From Candidatus Avelusimicrobium pullarium (GTDB lineage: Bacteria > Elusimicrobiota > Elusimicrobia > Elusimicrobiales > Elusimicrobiaceae), in assembly GCA_944323745.1 (NCBI GenBank), contig CALUTQ010000001.1:186001-250000 (forward strand): DNA of 64,000 bases, given 5' to 3'. Below are positions 7,830 through 15,759 of this stretch, piece by piece. The notes below the pieces were generated by a model that worked only from the letters and a program-made list of their open reading frames with translations, was not told the origin of the DNA and ran no database searches. Both the position numbers and the translations under genes were made by a program. The number at the start of each line of letters is the position of its first letter. Position 1 is the stretch's first letter.

Positions 7830-8747
7830 TTAGTGACTGAAATGCTGGCGAATATTTTCGTCTCTGCCGGAGCGGTTAACCACATTGGGGTAACCTTTGT
7901 ACGTAATGAAGCTGCGTTTGCCGGCATCGGCATTAAGCGTATTGGTAGCCTGTACTTTGACTCTGGCAGAGTCGGAAGCCGTCACGTTTACCGTATCGGC
8001 GCGCAGGTCATCCGCTTCCAGTTCGGAAGAACCGGACGCGTCCAGCGTGGCCGTCAAGGCAGAGCCTTTCAGTTCCATTTCGCTGCGGCCCAAGGCGGAA
8101 GCCGTTACCGTTCTGCCCGAGAAACCGCTTACGGAAGCTTCCGAATGGTCTTCGGAACGCAGCGCCACCGTATCGCAGGCGGTTCTTTCGGTTTCAAAAG
8201 AGGCCGTATCGCGCGTATTGGCGGTTAAAGATTGGCAGGCCAAGCTGTCAAATTCAATGCTGCCGTCACCGGAAACATTGGCCGTTACACTAGCGGCATT
8301 GGCAGAGGAAATGGAAATTTCCCCTTCCCCATCGGCAGACAGCGTCAGGTTGCCCGTGCTGAGCAAGCCGCGCACGTCCACCTCGCCGCTTTGGCGCACG
8401 TCAATGCTGTCCAAAGAGGGGGCGACTACCGTTACTTTCAAGCGGCGTTCTCCCATCACGATCAAAGGGTCCTTGTAGTTTACCGTCAGCGTTTTCCCGT
8501 CGCTTCTTACTTCCACCAGGTCAACGAGGTTGTCCGAACCGTAAATTACGGCCGTAGGAGCAGCTTCGGCCCCTTGACGGAATTCTACCTCCGCTTGTCC
8601 GCTAACGGACAAAGCGGTAAAAGGCGCCAATCCGTTTACTTCCTGGGTTACGTAATTCCGGCTGGCGGTCACATACACGGGTTTGGCTTGGGCGGGCCAA
8701 GCAGAAACCAGCGTCAGCGCGCAAAGCGCAAGTGCTAATTTTCTCAT
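7830..8747 (-). CDS. Exported DUF2807 (GIN-domain) protein
   Basis: 305 residues with a cleavable signal peptide (MRKLALALCALTLVSAWPAQA). The mature part is a beta-rich series of Ser/Thr/Ala-rich strands with recurring patterns such as LTLSADGEGEISIS and VTANVSGDGSIEF, typical of the DUF2807 right-handed beta-helix-like fold often annotated as a putative auto-transporter adhesin head. Cellular role is unknown in general; surface or periplasmic location is inferred. Monocistronic, with its own terminator and a leader palindrome at 8766-8782. Confidence 0.8.
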   Translation of the reverse strand: MRKLALALCALTLVSAWPAQAKPVYVTASRNYVTQEVNGLAPFTALSVSGQAEVEFRQGAEAAPTAVIYGSDNLVDLVEVRSDGKTLTVNYKDPLIVMGERRLKVTVVAPSLDSIDVRQSGEVDVRGLLSTGNLTLSADGEGEISISSANAASVTANVSGDGSIEFDSLACQSLTANTRDTASFETERTACDTVALRSEDHSEASVSGFSGRTVTASALGRSEMELKGSALTATLDASGSSELEADDLRADTVNVTASDSARVKVQATNTLNADAGKRSFITYKGYPNVVNRSGRDENIRQHFSH

Positions 8748-8765
8748 TTTTTTCTCCTTGAGTTA

Positions 8766-8782
8766 AGGCCTTTTAAAGGCCT
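8766..8782 (-). promoter_or_regulatory. Palindrome in the DUF2807 leader
   Basis: AGGCCTTT, one central base, AAAGGCCT: a perfect 8-bp inverted repeat about 20 bp before the ATG, between a TATAAC-like -10 (minus strand, 8823-8818) and the ribosome site (aaggag). It could be an operator or a 5' UTR hairpin. Confidence 0.45.
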
Positions 8783-9067
8783 GTTTTGCTTTGAGCCCGT
8801 ATCACGCGGGAAGATACGTTATACTGCTTCTTCCTTCCGTAAACTTTCCCGTGCGCGCGGACCGAAAGCAATTTATTGTAACAAAAAAAAAGTAAAAATA
8901 ACAGTAATTTTTCTTAATAAGCCTATTTTTACGACGTAAAAAATATTTTTATTTTTTTAAACAGTTTTGTTTCAGAAGGCAAATTTTTGTGTTGCGTTAT
9001 CCTGTTGGGCATTTTATTGAAACGGAGAAATTAAAAACAGGGCTTTTCGGCGGGCTTCACAGCGCCA
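8783..9067. other. Gene-free AT-rich interval
   Basis: About 285 bp without a supportable gene. It holds the probable DUF2807 promoter on the minus strand at its left end and long A/T runs around 8880-8960. No RNA gene or repeat was recognised. Confidence 0.5.
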
Positions 9068-9094
9068 TAAAAACCCCGCCATAAAGCGGGGTTT
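9068..9094 (-). terminator. Terminator of the exported TPR-like gene
   Basis: Stem aaaccccgc (9071-9079) and gcggggttt (9086-9094), followed by T on the minus strand, just after the gene ending at 9111. Confidence 0.85.
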
Positions 9095-9110
9095 GTAAAA
9101 AGAAGCTTTT

Positions 9111-9872
9111 TTATTTGGCGCGTTTGCCGGAAATGAATTTTTTAAGTGAATAAATCAATCCTTTTTTTGCTTCCTGACGGTCACGCGCGGCGGCGGCTTC
9201 TTGTTCTTCCATTTGTTTGTATAAGAAGTCGGCCTTGGTTTGATAAGCCTGTGCAGCCTCGGTGCGGTTTAACGATTGGCAGATCAGTGCCGCCTGCTGA
9301 TAATTCCAAGCAGAAGTTTCGTTGCTCCAATACTTAAACATCGTCTGCAAAAGACCTAACTGCTTGCGGGCCAGATCCGGATGTGCACGATAACCGGCAA
9401 TCATTTCTTCGTCGCTCAGTCCGGGGCCGATCCACGTAGGACCGAACAATTTAAAATCTAACAAATAATTTTGCAGCTCATATGTTTCTTTATAGTAGGG
9501 GCGCAGTTCTTTGGCCTGTTCCAGCACGCGGTAGGCTTCATCAATCTGCACATCGTTTAAAGCCAGTCCTTCGCCATAGTCGTTGCTCATAATCAGCAAG
9601 CCGTAGTTAAAAACAGCCGCAAAATTGCGGGGGTTTTGTTTCCACAGTTTTTGGGCGGTATAAAAGGCGTTAATATCGGCCTGATTGTCGCGCCAGGAAA
9701 GTTTTTCCGTATACACAAAAGACATAGGCATTTGATTGTGATGAAGCACTTCCCTTTTTTGCACTTTTTCCAGCAGCTGCTGAGGCGTATATTCCTGGCG
9801 GGCGGCAGCCGGCAGCGGCAGGACAGCCGTCATAAAAAGAAACCCTAGCAATACCAACATCCGTTTTTTCAT
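9111..9872 (-). CDS. Exported helical protein, TPR-like, unknown function
   Basis: 253 residues starting at MKKRMLVLLGFL with a cleavable signal peptide ending near PAAARQ. The rest is alpha-helical with weak TPR character (FAAVFNYGLLIM, EAYRVLEQAKEL, AAQAYQTKADFLYK) and a charged Gln/Glu/Arg C-terminal helix. I chose 9872 because AAGGAG lies 7 bp upstream; an in-frame Met at 9953 has no ribosome site and would bury the signal peptide. A TATAAT (minus strand, 9908-9903) precedes it. Function not recognised. Confidence 0.7.
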   Translation of the reverse strand: MKKRMLVLLGFLFMTAVLPLPAAARQEYTPQQLLEKVQKREVLHHNQMPMSFVYTEKLSWRDNQADINAFYTAQKLWKQNPRNFAAVFNYGLLIMSNDYGEGLALNDVQIDEAYRVLEQAKELRPYYKETYELQNYLLDFKLFGPTWIGPGLSDEEMIAGYRAHPDLARKQLGLLQTMFKYWSNETSAWNYQQAALICQSLNRTEAAQAYQTKADFLYKQMEEQEAAAARDRQEAKKGLIYSLKKFISGKRAK

Positions 9873-10057
9873 AATTCTCTCCTTGATTGTTTGCTTACTT
9901 AAATTATACGGTTTATGGAGAAAATAAACATAGGCCATCGGACCTAAACGCAAAAAAAAGAGGACCCAGACAAAAATAGGCCCCGTCCTTTTCCTTCGTG
10001 CGCAAGACGGCAGAAATATAGTAAAATAAAATAACTTTATACGAGGTGCAAAAATCT

Positions 10058-10468
10058 ATGAGCAACCGAAGAATGGCCAGAGAATGTGCTTTACAATGTT
10101 TGTATTATGCCGACAGCGCCAAAAAGCTCAACGGAGAAGGTGTAGCCCCCTACGCAGCCGATTTCCGGCGGGAATTGGGGGAAAATTTCCCTTTCTGTCA
10201 GGACCTCGTTACCGGCACAACCCATAACCTGCCGCAAATAGACAAATTGGTTTCCAAATACGCCAAAAACTGGACCATTGACCGTATGTCCGTGGTGGAC
10301 CGTTCCATTTTGCGTATGGCCACCTATGAAATGCTTTTCAGCCCCGAAAAAACCCCCGTGCCCGCCATTATAGACGAAGCCATTGAACTGGCTAAAAAAT
10401 ATTCTACGGATAATTCGGGCAAGTTTATTAACGGGTTGTTGGACCAGCTGAAAAAAGAACGCAAATAA
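10058..10468 (+). CDS. nusB: Transcription antitermination protein NusB
   Basis: RNA-binding partner of NusE (S10) in rRNA antitermination. 136 residues; the all-helical fold is recognisable from RRMARECALQCLYY at the N terminus and VVDRSILRMATYEML and IIDEAIELAKKYSTDNSGKFINGLL in the C-terminal half. I prefer the ATG at 10058, preceded by GAGG, over an in-frame GTG at 10046. ligA follows after 13 bp, so the two are co-transcribed. Confidence 0.94.
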   Translation: MSNRRMARECALQCLYYADSAKKLNGEGVAPYAADFRRELGENFPFCQDLVTGTTHNLPQIDKLVSKYAKNWTIDRMSVVDRSILRMATYEMLFSPEKTPVPAIIDEAIELAKKYSTDNSGKFINGLLDQLKKERK

Positions 10469-10481
10469 AGCGGAGGACGTT

Positions 10482-12482
10482 ATGTCCGTCAATCCCGACG
10501 AAGAAATAGCCAAGCTGCGCAAAGAAATAGAATATCATAATCACCTTTACTACGATTTGGACGACCCCGTTCTGTCCGATACGCAGTACGACCAACTGTA
10601 TAAAAAATTAAAAGAATTGGAAGAGCAATACCCCCAGTTTGCCTCGCCCGATTCCCCCACGCAGAAAATAGGCGGCACCGCCAGCGCTTCTTTTGCGCCG
10701 GTAGTCCACTCCACCCCGATGATGAGCTTGGACAACTCTTATAATGCCGACGACGTGCGCGCCTGGCACGAACGCTGCGCCAAAATTTTGGACTCTGAGC
10801 GTTTTGAAATGATTTTGGAAGCTAAAATTGACGGTGTTTCCTGCTCGTTAACCTACATCAACGGCTTGCTGACTACCGCCGCCAGCCGCGGCGACGGCAA
10901 AACCGGCGAAGACATTACCGCCAATGTGCTGACCGTGCAGGACATCCCACACCGCCTAACCAACGCGCCCAACGGCATTATGGAAATACGCGGGGAAATT
11001 TATTTGGACAAAAAAGATTTGGCCGCCTTAAACGAAAAGCAGGCCGCCAATAATCAAATCATTTTTGCCAATACCCGCAACGCGGCGGCAGGCTCCCTGC
11101 GGCAAAAAGATCCTGCCGTTACCAAACAAAGACCGCTTAAATTTTTTGCCCATTCCTTTGGCTCCGGCGCCATTGCGGCAGACAGTTTTCAAGGCTTTAT
11201 AGACCTGTGCAAAACGTGGGGGTTTTCCGTCTCGCCGGTACGCCTGCGCACCAGCGATATAACCGAAATTATCCGCTTTTACAACGATTTTAACGACAAA
11301 CGCCACAACCTGCCCTTTGATACCGACGGTTTAGTCATCAAAGTAAACAGCTTTTCTCAGCAGCGCATTTTGGGCGTAACGGCCAAAAGCCCCCGCTGGG
11401 CCATTGCTTTTAAATATCCGGCCGAACAAGCCACCACCACCGTAAACAATGTGCTCTTTTCCGTGGGGCGCTCGGGCGTGATTACGCCGGTTGCACAGGT
11501 GCAGCCCGTTTCGTGCGCGGGGGTAACTATTTCCAACGCCACGCTGCACAATTTTGACGAAATCAAACGCCTGGGCCTGCGCGTAGGGGACAAAATTATT
11601 TTGGAAAGAGCCGGCGAAGTGATTCCCAAAATCATCAAAGTAGCCGAACACTTGGGCAAAGAAGACATTTTGCCCCCGACCGCGTGCCCTTCCTGCGGCA
11701 GGCCCGTTTATAAAGCCGAAGGCGAAGTGGGCTATTACTGCATCAACCCGGCTTGCCCCGCCCAAATTAAAGGACGTATTTTGCATTACGCCAGCCGCGG
11801 CGCAATGGACATAGAAGGAATGGGCGAAGCCGTGGTGGACGAACTGGTGGAGAGAAAGTTTGTAACGAACTTTCCGGACTTATACAATTTAAATTTCTTT
11901 CATCTGCTTTCGCTGGAAAATTTTAAAGAAAAGAAATCGCAAAACCTGCTGGACGGGTTGGAAGCAAGCAAAAAAAGACCGCTTTCCAAACTGCTTTTTG
12001 CCCTCGGCATTGCCTTTGTGGGCGCCAAAACGGCCGAAGTGCTGGCAGACCACTTTCACACGCTGGACAATTTAATGCAAGCTTCCACCCAGCAGCTGCA
12101 AGCCATACCCGACGTAGGGGCGGCCGTATCGCAAAGCGTATACGACTTTTTCCACGATCCGGAAGTGCTGCAGCAAATAGAGCAGCTGCGCCAAATCGGC
12201 CTGAATTTTACCCAGCCGCAAAAGCAAATATCCTCCCGCGTGCTGGAAGGAAAAACCGTTGTATTTACCGGTGAAATGGAAGGATTTACCCGCACGCAGG
12301 CCGAACAGCTGGCACGCCAGCACGGGGCCAAAACCAGCGGCAGCGTGTCGGCCAAGACATCCTTTGTCGTCTCCGCCAAAGCGGCCGGCAGCAAACTGAA
12401 AAAAGCGCAGGAATTGGGTGTGCAGATTTTAACGCCGGAAGAATTTTTCAAATTGATCGGGCAAGACCCCGCTTCCTTGTAA
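10482..12482 (+). CDS. ligA: NAD-dependent DNA ligase LigA
   Basis: Seals nicks in replication and repair using NAD. 666 residues, normal for the family. Order: Ia domain (HNHLYYDLDDPVLSD), adenylation domain with the catalytic Lys115 in EAKIDG, OB fold, four-cysteine zinc finger (CPSCG ... CINPAC, about 403-426), helix-hairpin-helix region with repeated GIAFVGAKTAEVL-type motifs, and a C-terminal BRCT domain (from about residue 585, LEGKTVVFTGEM). Downstream of nusB. Confidence 0.98.
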   Translation: MSVNPDEEIAKLRKEIEYHNHLYYDLDDPVLSDTQYDQLYKKLKELEEQYPQFASPDSPTQKIGGTASASFAPVVHSTPMMSLDNSYNADDVRAWHERCAKILDSERFEMILEAKIDGVSCSLTYINGLLTTAASRGDGKTGEDITANVLTVQDIPHRLTNAPNGIMEIRGEIYLDKKDLAALNEKQAANNQIIFANTRNAAAGSLRQKDPAVTKQRPLKFFAHSFGSGAIAADSFQGFIDLCKTWGFSVSPVRLRTSDITEIIRFYNDFNDKRHNLPFDTDGLVIKVNSFSQQRILGVTAKSPRWAIAFKYPAEQATTTVNNVLFSVGRSGVITPVAQVQPVSCAGVTISNATLHNFDEIKRLGLRVGDKIILERAGEVIPKIIKVAEHLGKEDILPPTACPSCGRPVYKAEGEVGYYCINPACPAQIKGRILHYASRGAMDIEGMGEAVVDELVERKFVTNFPDLYNLNFFHLLSLENFKEKKSQNLLDGLEASKKRPLSKLLFALGIAFVGAKTAEVLADHFHTLDNLMQASTQQLQAIPDVGAAVSQSVYDFFHDPEVLQQIEQLRQIGLNFTQPQKQISSRVLEGKTVVFTGEMEGFTRTQAEQLARQHGAKTSGSVSAKTSFVVSAKAAGSKLKKAQELGVQILTPEEFFKLIGQDPASL

Positions 12483-12742
12483 CCGCGCGGCGCTACAGGG
12501 CTCCGCGGCCGTGCGTGTCGCCGCCATTACAACCCCCTAGCCGACCATTCCTATTATTTACCAGCCCTGCAAACAGCTGCCGGCCTTGCAAGAAACTCTG
12601 TCAGAAAAAGACCCATTTTGCCGTTACGCCAGGGTTGTTAATACCGGCCCGAAGGATTACCCCAAAGATAAAGCGGGCCGAAACGGTGCAAATCAACCCG
12701 CGCAAGACGAAAAACAGCTTATTTTACAAAACACCGCCATCA
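12483..12742. other. Gene-free interval after ligA
   Basis: Several small open frames cross this stretch but none has a ribosome site, a recognisable product or biased composition. I see no RNA gene. It ends in a strong bidirectional terminator. Confidence 0.5.
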
Positions 12743-12776
12743 AAAAGACCGGAGCGCGTAAACGCTCCGGTCTTTT
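12743..12776. terminator. Bidirectional terminator between ligA and TPR gene
   Basis: A perfect 14-bp stem (aaaagaccggagcg / cgctccggtctttt) with a 6-nt loop, flanked by A and T runs so that it works on both strands. It separates two converging operons. Confidence 0.9.
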
Positions 12777-12789
12777 AAAATTTTATCTT

Positions 12790-14130
12790 TTACATTTCAA
12801 GCAGTTGTCCGTCTACGGCACTGCAAAGTTTATAGTTCCAAGCCGCATACGTTTCCGCCAAACTGTTGCGCGGCACCTTAACGGCAGGGTTACTGCGCGA
12901 ACGCAGCAAAGCCACATAGTAGTACGGCGCCCCTTTGCGCGGGTTGGGCACTTCGCCTTCTGGCACAAAATAGCGTCTGTCCGTTTTGGACACGGGCACT
13001 ATATAAAGCCCCATATATTGACGCAAGGTGTCTTCGGAACAATTGGTCTGCTGTTTGACAAAAGCCAGTTCCGCGGGGGAAATTTCCGTATAGCCGCTGT
13101 TTTGCAGCCCCTGCACCAAATTGGCCAGTTTTTCCAAATCTTTTTGGGAAGGAGGCACGCTTTCTTTGGGCAGCAAAAACGCTTTGCGGCCCCGTAAGGC
13201 TTCATTATACACATACATCCCGCTGTCATTAAGGGTGCTATCTTCCAAAAAGATTTTATGGCCTTTCATATCGCGCAAATCAAAAACGTCCTGCGTGCGC
13301 ACGCCCATTTTTTGAAACACGGCCAAGGCATCCTGCCCCACTTGTTTGCGCAAGGCGTTGTAGCCGCTGATGGTAAGCACGTCCCGTTCAAAGCCGGTAC
13401 CTTTAAACAGCGTCACCACATATTCCGAAGGCAGTGCTTTGTACTTGCTTTTTAAATAGTCAATGCCGCCGTGCTGCTCGGCCGAGTGAATGCGCGTAAA
13501 AAGGTCCCTGTCCGTTTGGGAAAGTTCTTTTTTGTCCGGCAAAGCCGCATAGCGCTGTTTCAGCGCGGCCAGCATTTCGTCGTCGGTAAAATAAATCGGC
13601 TCCAGTGCAATCAGGCGGCGGCGGGCAATTTCGTTAAGCGGCTCTACCGACAGGGCCGTTTCATAAAGCTGGGCGGCTTCTTTGGGTTTGCCTTGTTCTT
13701 CCACAATAACGGCTTTGCCCACCAACGAGTTTACGTTAGCGCGGTTATATTCCAGCGATTTTTCGTAATAAGAAAGCGCCTCTTTATTTTTTTGCTGCTT
13801 AAACGCAATATCCCCCAACATAGAATAGGTATACGAACGATACGGGGAAACCCTTTTCATATGACGGATAGCGCTTAAAAAATATTTGCGCGCGGTGGTC
13901 AGCTGGTCCTGCGTTAACGCTACGCCGGCCAGACTCAGCAGGGTTTCTTCATTGGTCGGGTCCAGTTTTAAACAGCGCTCAAAGGTAGCGCCGGCACGCA
14001 CATAGTCGCGGCTGGCAAATTCTTTTTTGCCCTGTTCCTGGCAGGCGGTAAGCTGCGTTTGTCCCCAAACGGAGCCAACCGCACACAAGGTCAGTATGCT
14101 AAAGAGGGATATCGGTTTTACATAACGCAT
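12790..14130 (-). CDS. Exported TPR-repeat protein
   Basis: 446 residues. Signal peptide MRYVKPISLFSILTLCAVGSVWG, then several TPR units between about residues 28 and 195 (for example AGATFERCLKLDPTNEETLL, ALSYYEKSLEYNRANVNSLV, AAQLYETALSVEPLNEIARR). The C-terminal half is non-repetitive and contains two Cys that may form a disulphide. It starts 32 bp inside the squalene/phytoene synthase-family gene, so it belongs to that operon. Periplasmic scaffold or assembly factor is inference. Confidence 0.75.
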   Translation of the reverse strand: MRYVKPISLFSILTLCAVGSVWGQTQLTACQEQGKKEFASRDYVRAGATFERCLKLDPTNEETLLSLAGVALTQDQLTTARKYFLSAIRHMKRVSPYRSYTYSMLGDIAFKQQKNKEALSYYEKSLEYNRANVNSLVGKAVIVEEQGKPKEAAQLYETALSVEPLNEIARRRLIALEPIYFTDDEMLAALKQRYAALPDKKELSQTDRDLFTRIHSAEQHGGIDYLKSKYKALPSEYVVTLFKGTGFERDVLTISGYNALRKQVGQDALAVFQKMGVRTQDVFDLRDMKGHKIFLEDSTLNDSGMYVYNEALRGRKAFLLPKESVPPSQKDLEKLANLVQGLQNSGYTEISPAELAFVKQQTNCSEDTLRQYMGLYIVPVSKTDRRYFVPEGEVPNPRKGAPYYYVALLRSRSNPAVKVPRNSLAETYAAWNYKLCSAVDGQLLEM

Positions 14131-14923
14131 AAATACACTGTATCATTTTTTCCGATTTGGAAAGTTTAACGGGCCGCGTAAACACAAACCCCGTTTTTTC
14201 TATTTTAGCAAGATTTGCGCGATAGACAAAACCCATTACCCGACAAGGCAGCATTTTGCGCGCCGGCAAGGCGTGCATTATTTGATTGGCTTGCGCATAA
14301 AACGCTTTGGAACGCGCGGCCAGTTTGGCCAGCACCTCCGCCAGCAGAAGCGGCTTTTGCTCCTGCAATACATCCGCGCGCGTCAGGCCTGTTTTTTGCA
14401 GCCAATCCGCGGGCAAATACACGCGGCCCAAGCGGGCGTCTTCCTGCACGTCGCGCACGATGTTGGTGGTCTGCACGGCAAACCCCAGCGCCCGGGCCAA
14501 AGCCTCTGCTTGCGGGCCTTTTACACCCAGAATGTCCAGCGTAGCCAAGCCGACAATGCCCGCCACCCGCCATAAATACCATTCCAATTCCTCAAACGTG
14601 GCATAGGTGCGGCCCTTTACGTCCGCCTGCATACCTTCTATCAGCAGCAAAAAACGGTCTTCTTTTAAACCAAAATCTTCTGCCGTTTTTTGCAAATCTT
14701 TCCCCAGCGGGGTTTGCGGTCTGCCGGCAAAAACGTGCCGAACTTCCTGCTGCCATAAGGCCAGCTCGCCCAAGCGGTCGTCCACGTCGGGTTCGTCGGC
14801 AATATCGTCCATCAAACGGCAAAACGCGTAATACGCGGCCAAGGCGGCGCGGCGGCGTTTATCCAAAAACAAAAACGCCGGCCCGAAACTTGATTTTTTA
14901 TAAGCCGCCTTATCTGCGTTCAT
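14099..14923 (-). CDS. Squalene/phytoene synthase family prenyltransferase
   Basis: Head-to-head condensation of two prenyl diphosphates (FPP or GGPP). 274 residues. First aspartate-rich motif DDIADEPD near residue 38; second motif RDVQEDARLGRVYLP near residue 159. The second motif looks closer to CrtB/HpnD than to HpnC (which has a different RD-W pattern). No desaturase, HpnE or cyclase is adjacent, so whether the product is presqualene diphosphate, squalene or phytoene is open. It overlaps coaW by 4 bp and the next TPR gene by 32 bp. Confidence 0.85.
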   Translation of the reverse strand: MNADKAAYKKSSFGPAFLFLDKRRRAALAAYYAFCRLMDDIADEPDVDDRLGELALWQQEVRHVFAGRPQTPLGKDLQKTAEDFGLKEDRFLLLIEGMQADVKGRTYATFEELEWYLWRVAGIVGLATLDILGVKGPQAEALARALGFAVQTTNIVRDVQEDARLGRVYLPADWLQKTGLTRADVLQEQKPLLLAEVLAKLAARSKAFYAQANQIMHALPARKMLPCRVMGFVYRANLAKIEKTGFVFTRPVKLSKSEKMIQCIYALCKTDIPL

Positions 14924-15759
14924 TTGTCCGCTCCGTCCGGATAAATGTAAGACAGGGCCGCGCCCGTCGCCGTGGCATAAATGGAATTGGCCGGAATAAT
15001 AAACTTAATGTTATACAGCCGTTCCACCTGCTTAAACAGCGTTTTGGCGCAAGGCACCGTGCTGAGCGTGCCGGTAATAATGACGTCTTTTACATTATCG
15101 TTGCGGCAGGCAAACACCGCCAGCATACCGATGGTTTGAAACACCATATTCAGCACGCCGCGGGCCAAATCTTCGGCGGTCAGGCCGTCGGCCATTTTGC
15201 CGAAGTTGGACGCCGTTACCTCCGGCGACAGCGTAGCAATATCGCCGGCGCTGATGTCGGAAATATTCAAATCTACTTTTTTCAAATCGCCTTTATGGGC
15301 CAGTTCCACAATCGTTTCAAACGAGCGCGCATTGCACAGCCGCCCGCACAGGCCCAGCACCGTGCCGCCGCCCACGCCCGAACCGCCGATATGGCGTATG
15401 CCGGTTTTGTCGGCGCGCACAAAAGCCGTGCCCGTGCCCATACTGATAATCAGCCCTTCTTTTTTGTTGGACAAGGCCAGCCCGCCTAAGCCGATGGCTT
15501 TAAATTCGTCCACGTGCCGAGCGGGAATGCCGTAAATGTCTTCTTTAAACAAAGAAGCGCCCACGCCGGTAAGCACAATTTGTTTTACCTGCGACAGAGA
15601 GAGTTTGTTTTCGTTTACAAATTTACCCAAAGCCCCGTAGGCCGAGGTCAGCGGGTCGGCCGCTTCCACCATCAGACGGCCAATCAGTTTGCCGTCTTCG
15701 TAATAGCCTACAATTTTGGTGGTGGAACCGCCCACATCTATACCGATAATGACGTTCAT
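14920..15759 (-). CDS. coaW: Type II pantothenate kinase-like protein
   Basis: ATP-dependent phosphorylation of pantothenate, first step of CoA synthesis. 279 residues in the ASKHA fold: phosphate-1 motif IGIDVGGSTTKIVGY at the N terminus, then ISMGTGTAFV and GGSGVGGGTVLGLCG, and a C-terminal adenosine motif ATATGAALSY. This matches the CoaW/eukaryotic-like PanK II family known from staphylococci rather than CoaA or CoaX. ATGA overlaps on both sides show tight coupling to the M3 peptidase and prenyl synthase genes. Confidence 0.85.
   Translation of the reverse strand: MNVIIGIDVGGSTTKIVGYYEDGKLIGRLMVEAADPLTSAYGALGKFVNENKLSLSQVKQIVLTGVGASLFKEDIYGIPARHVDEFKAIGLGGLALSNKKEGLIISMGTGTAFVRADKTGIRHIGGSGVGGGTVLGLCGRLCNARSFETIVELAHKGDLKKVDLNISDISAGDIATLSPEVTASNFGKMADGLTAEDLARGVLNMVFQTIGMLAVFACRNDNVKDVIITGTLSTVPCAKTLFKQVERLYNIKFIIPANSIYATATGAALSYIYPDGADK

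Noticed and set aside
12515-13197. Open frames after ligA on the plus strand
   Set aside because: No ribosome site; the longer one crosses a strong terminator and runs antisense to the TPR gene.
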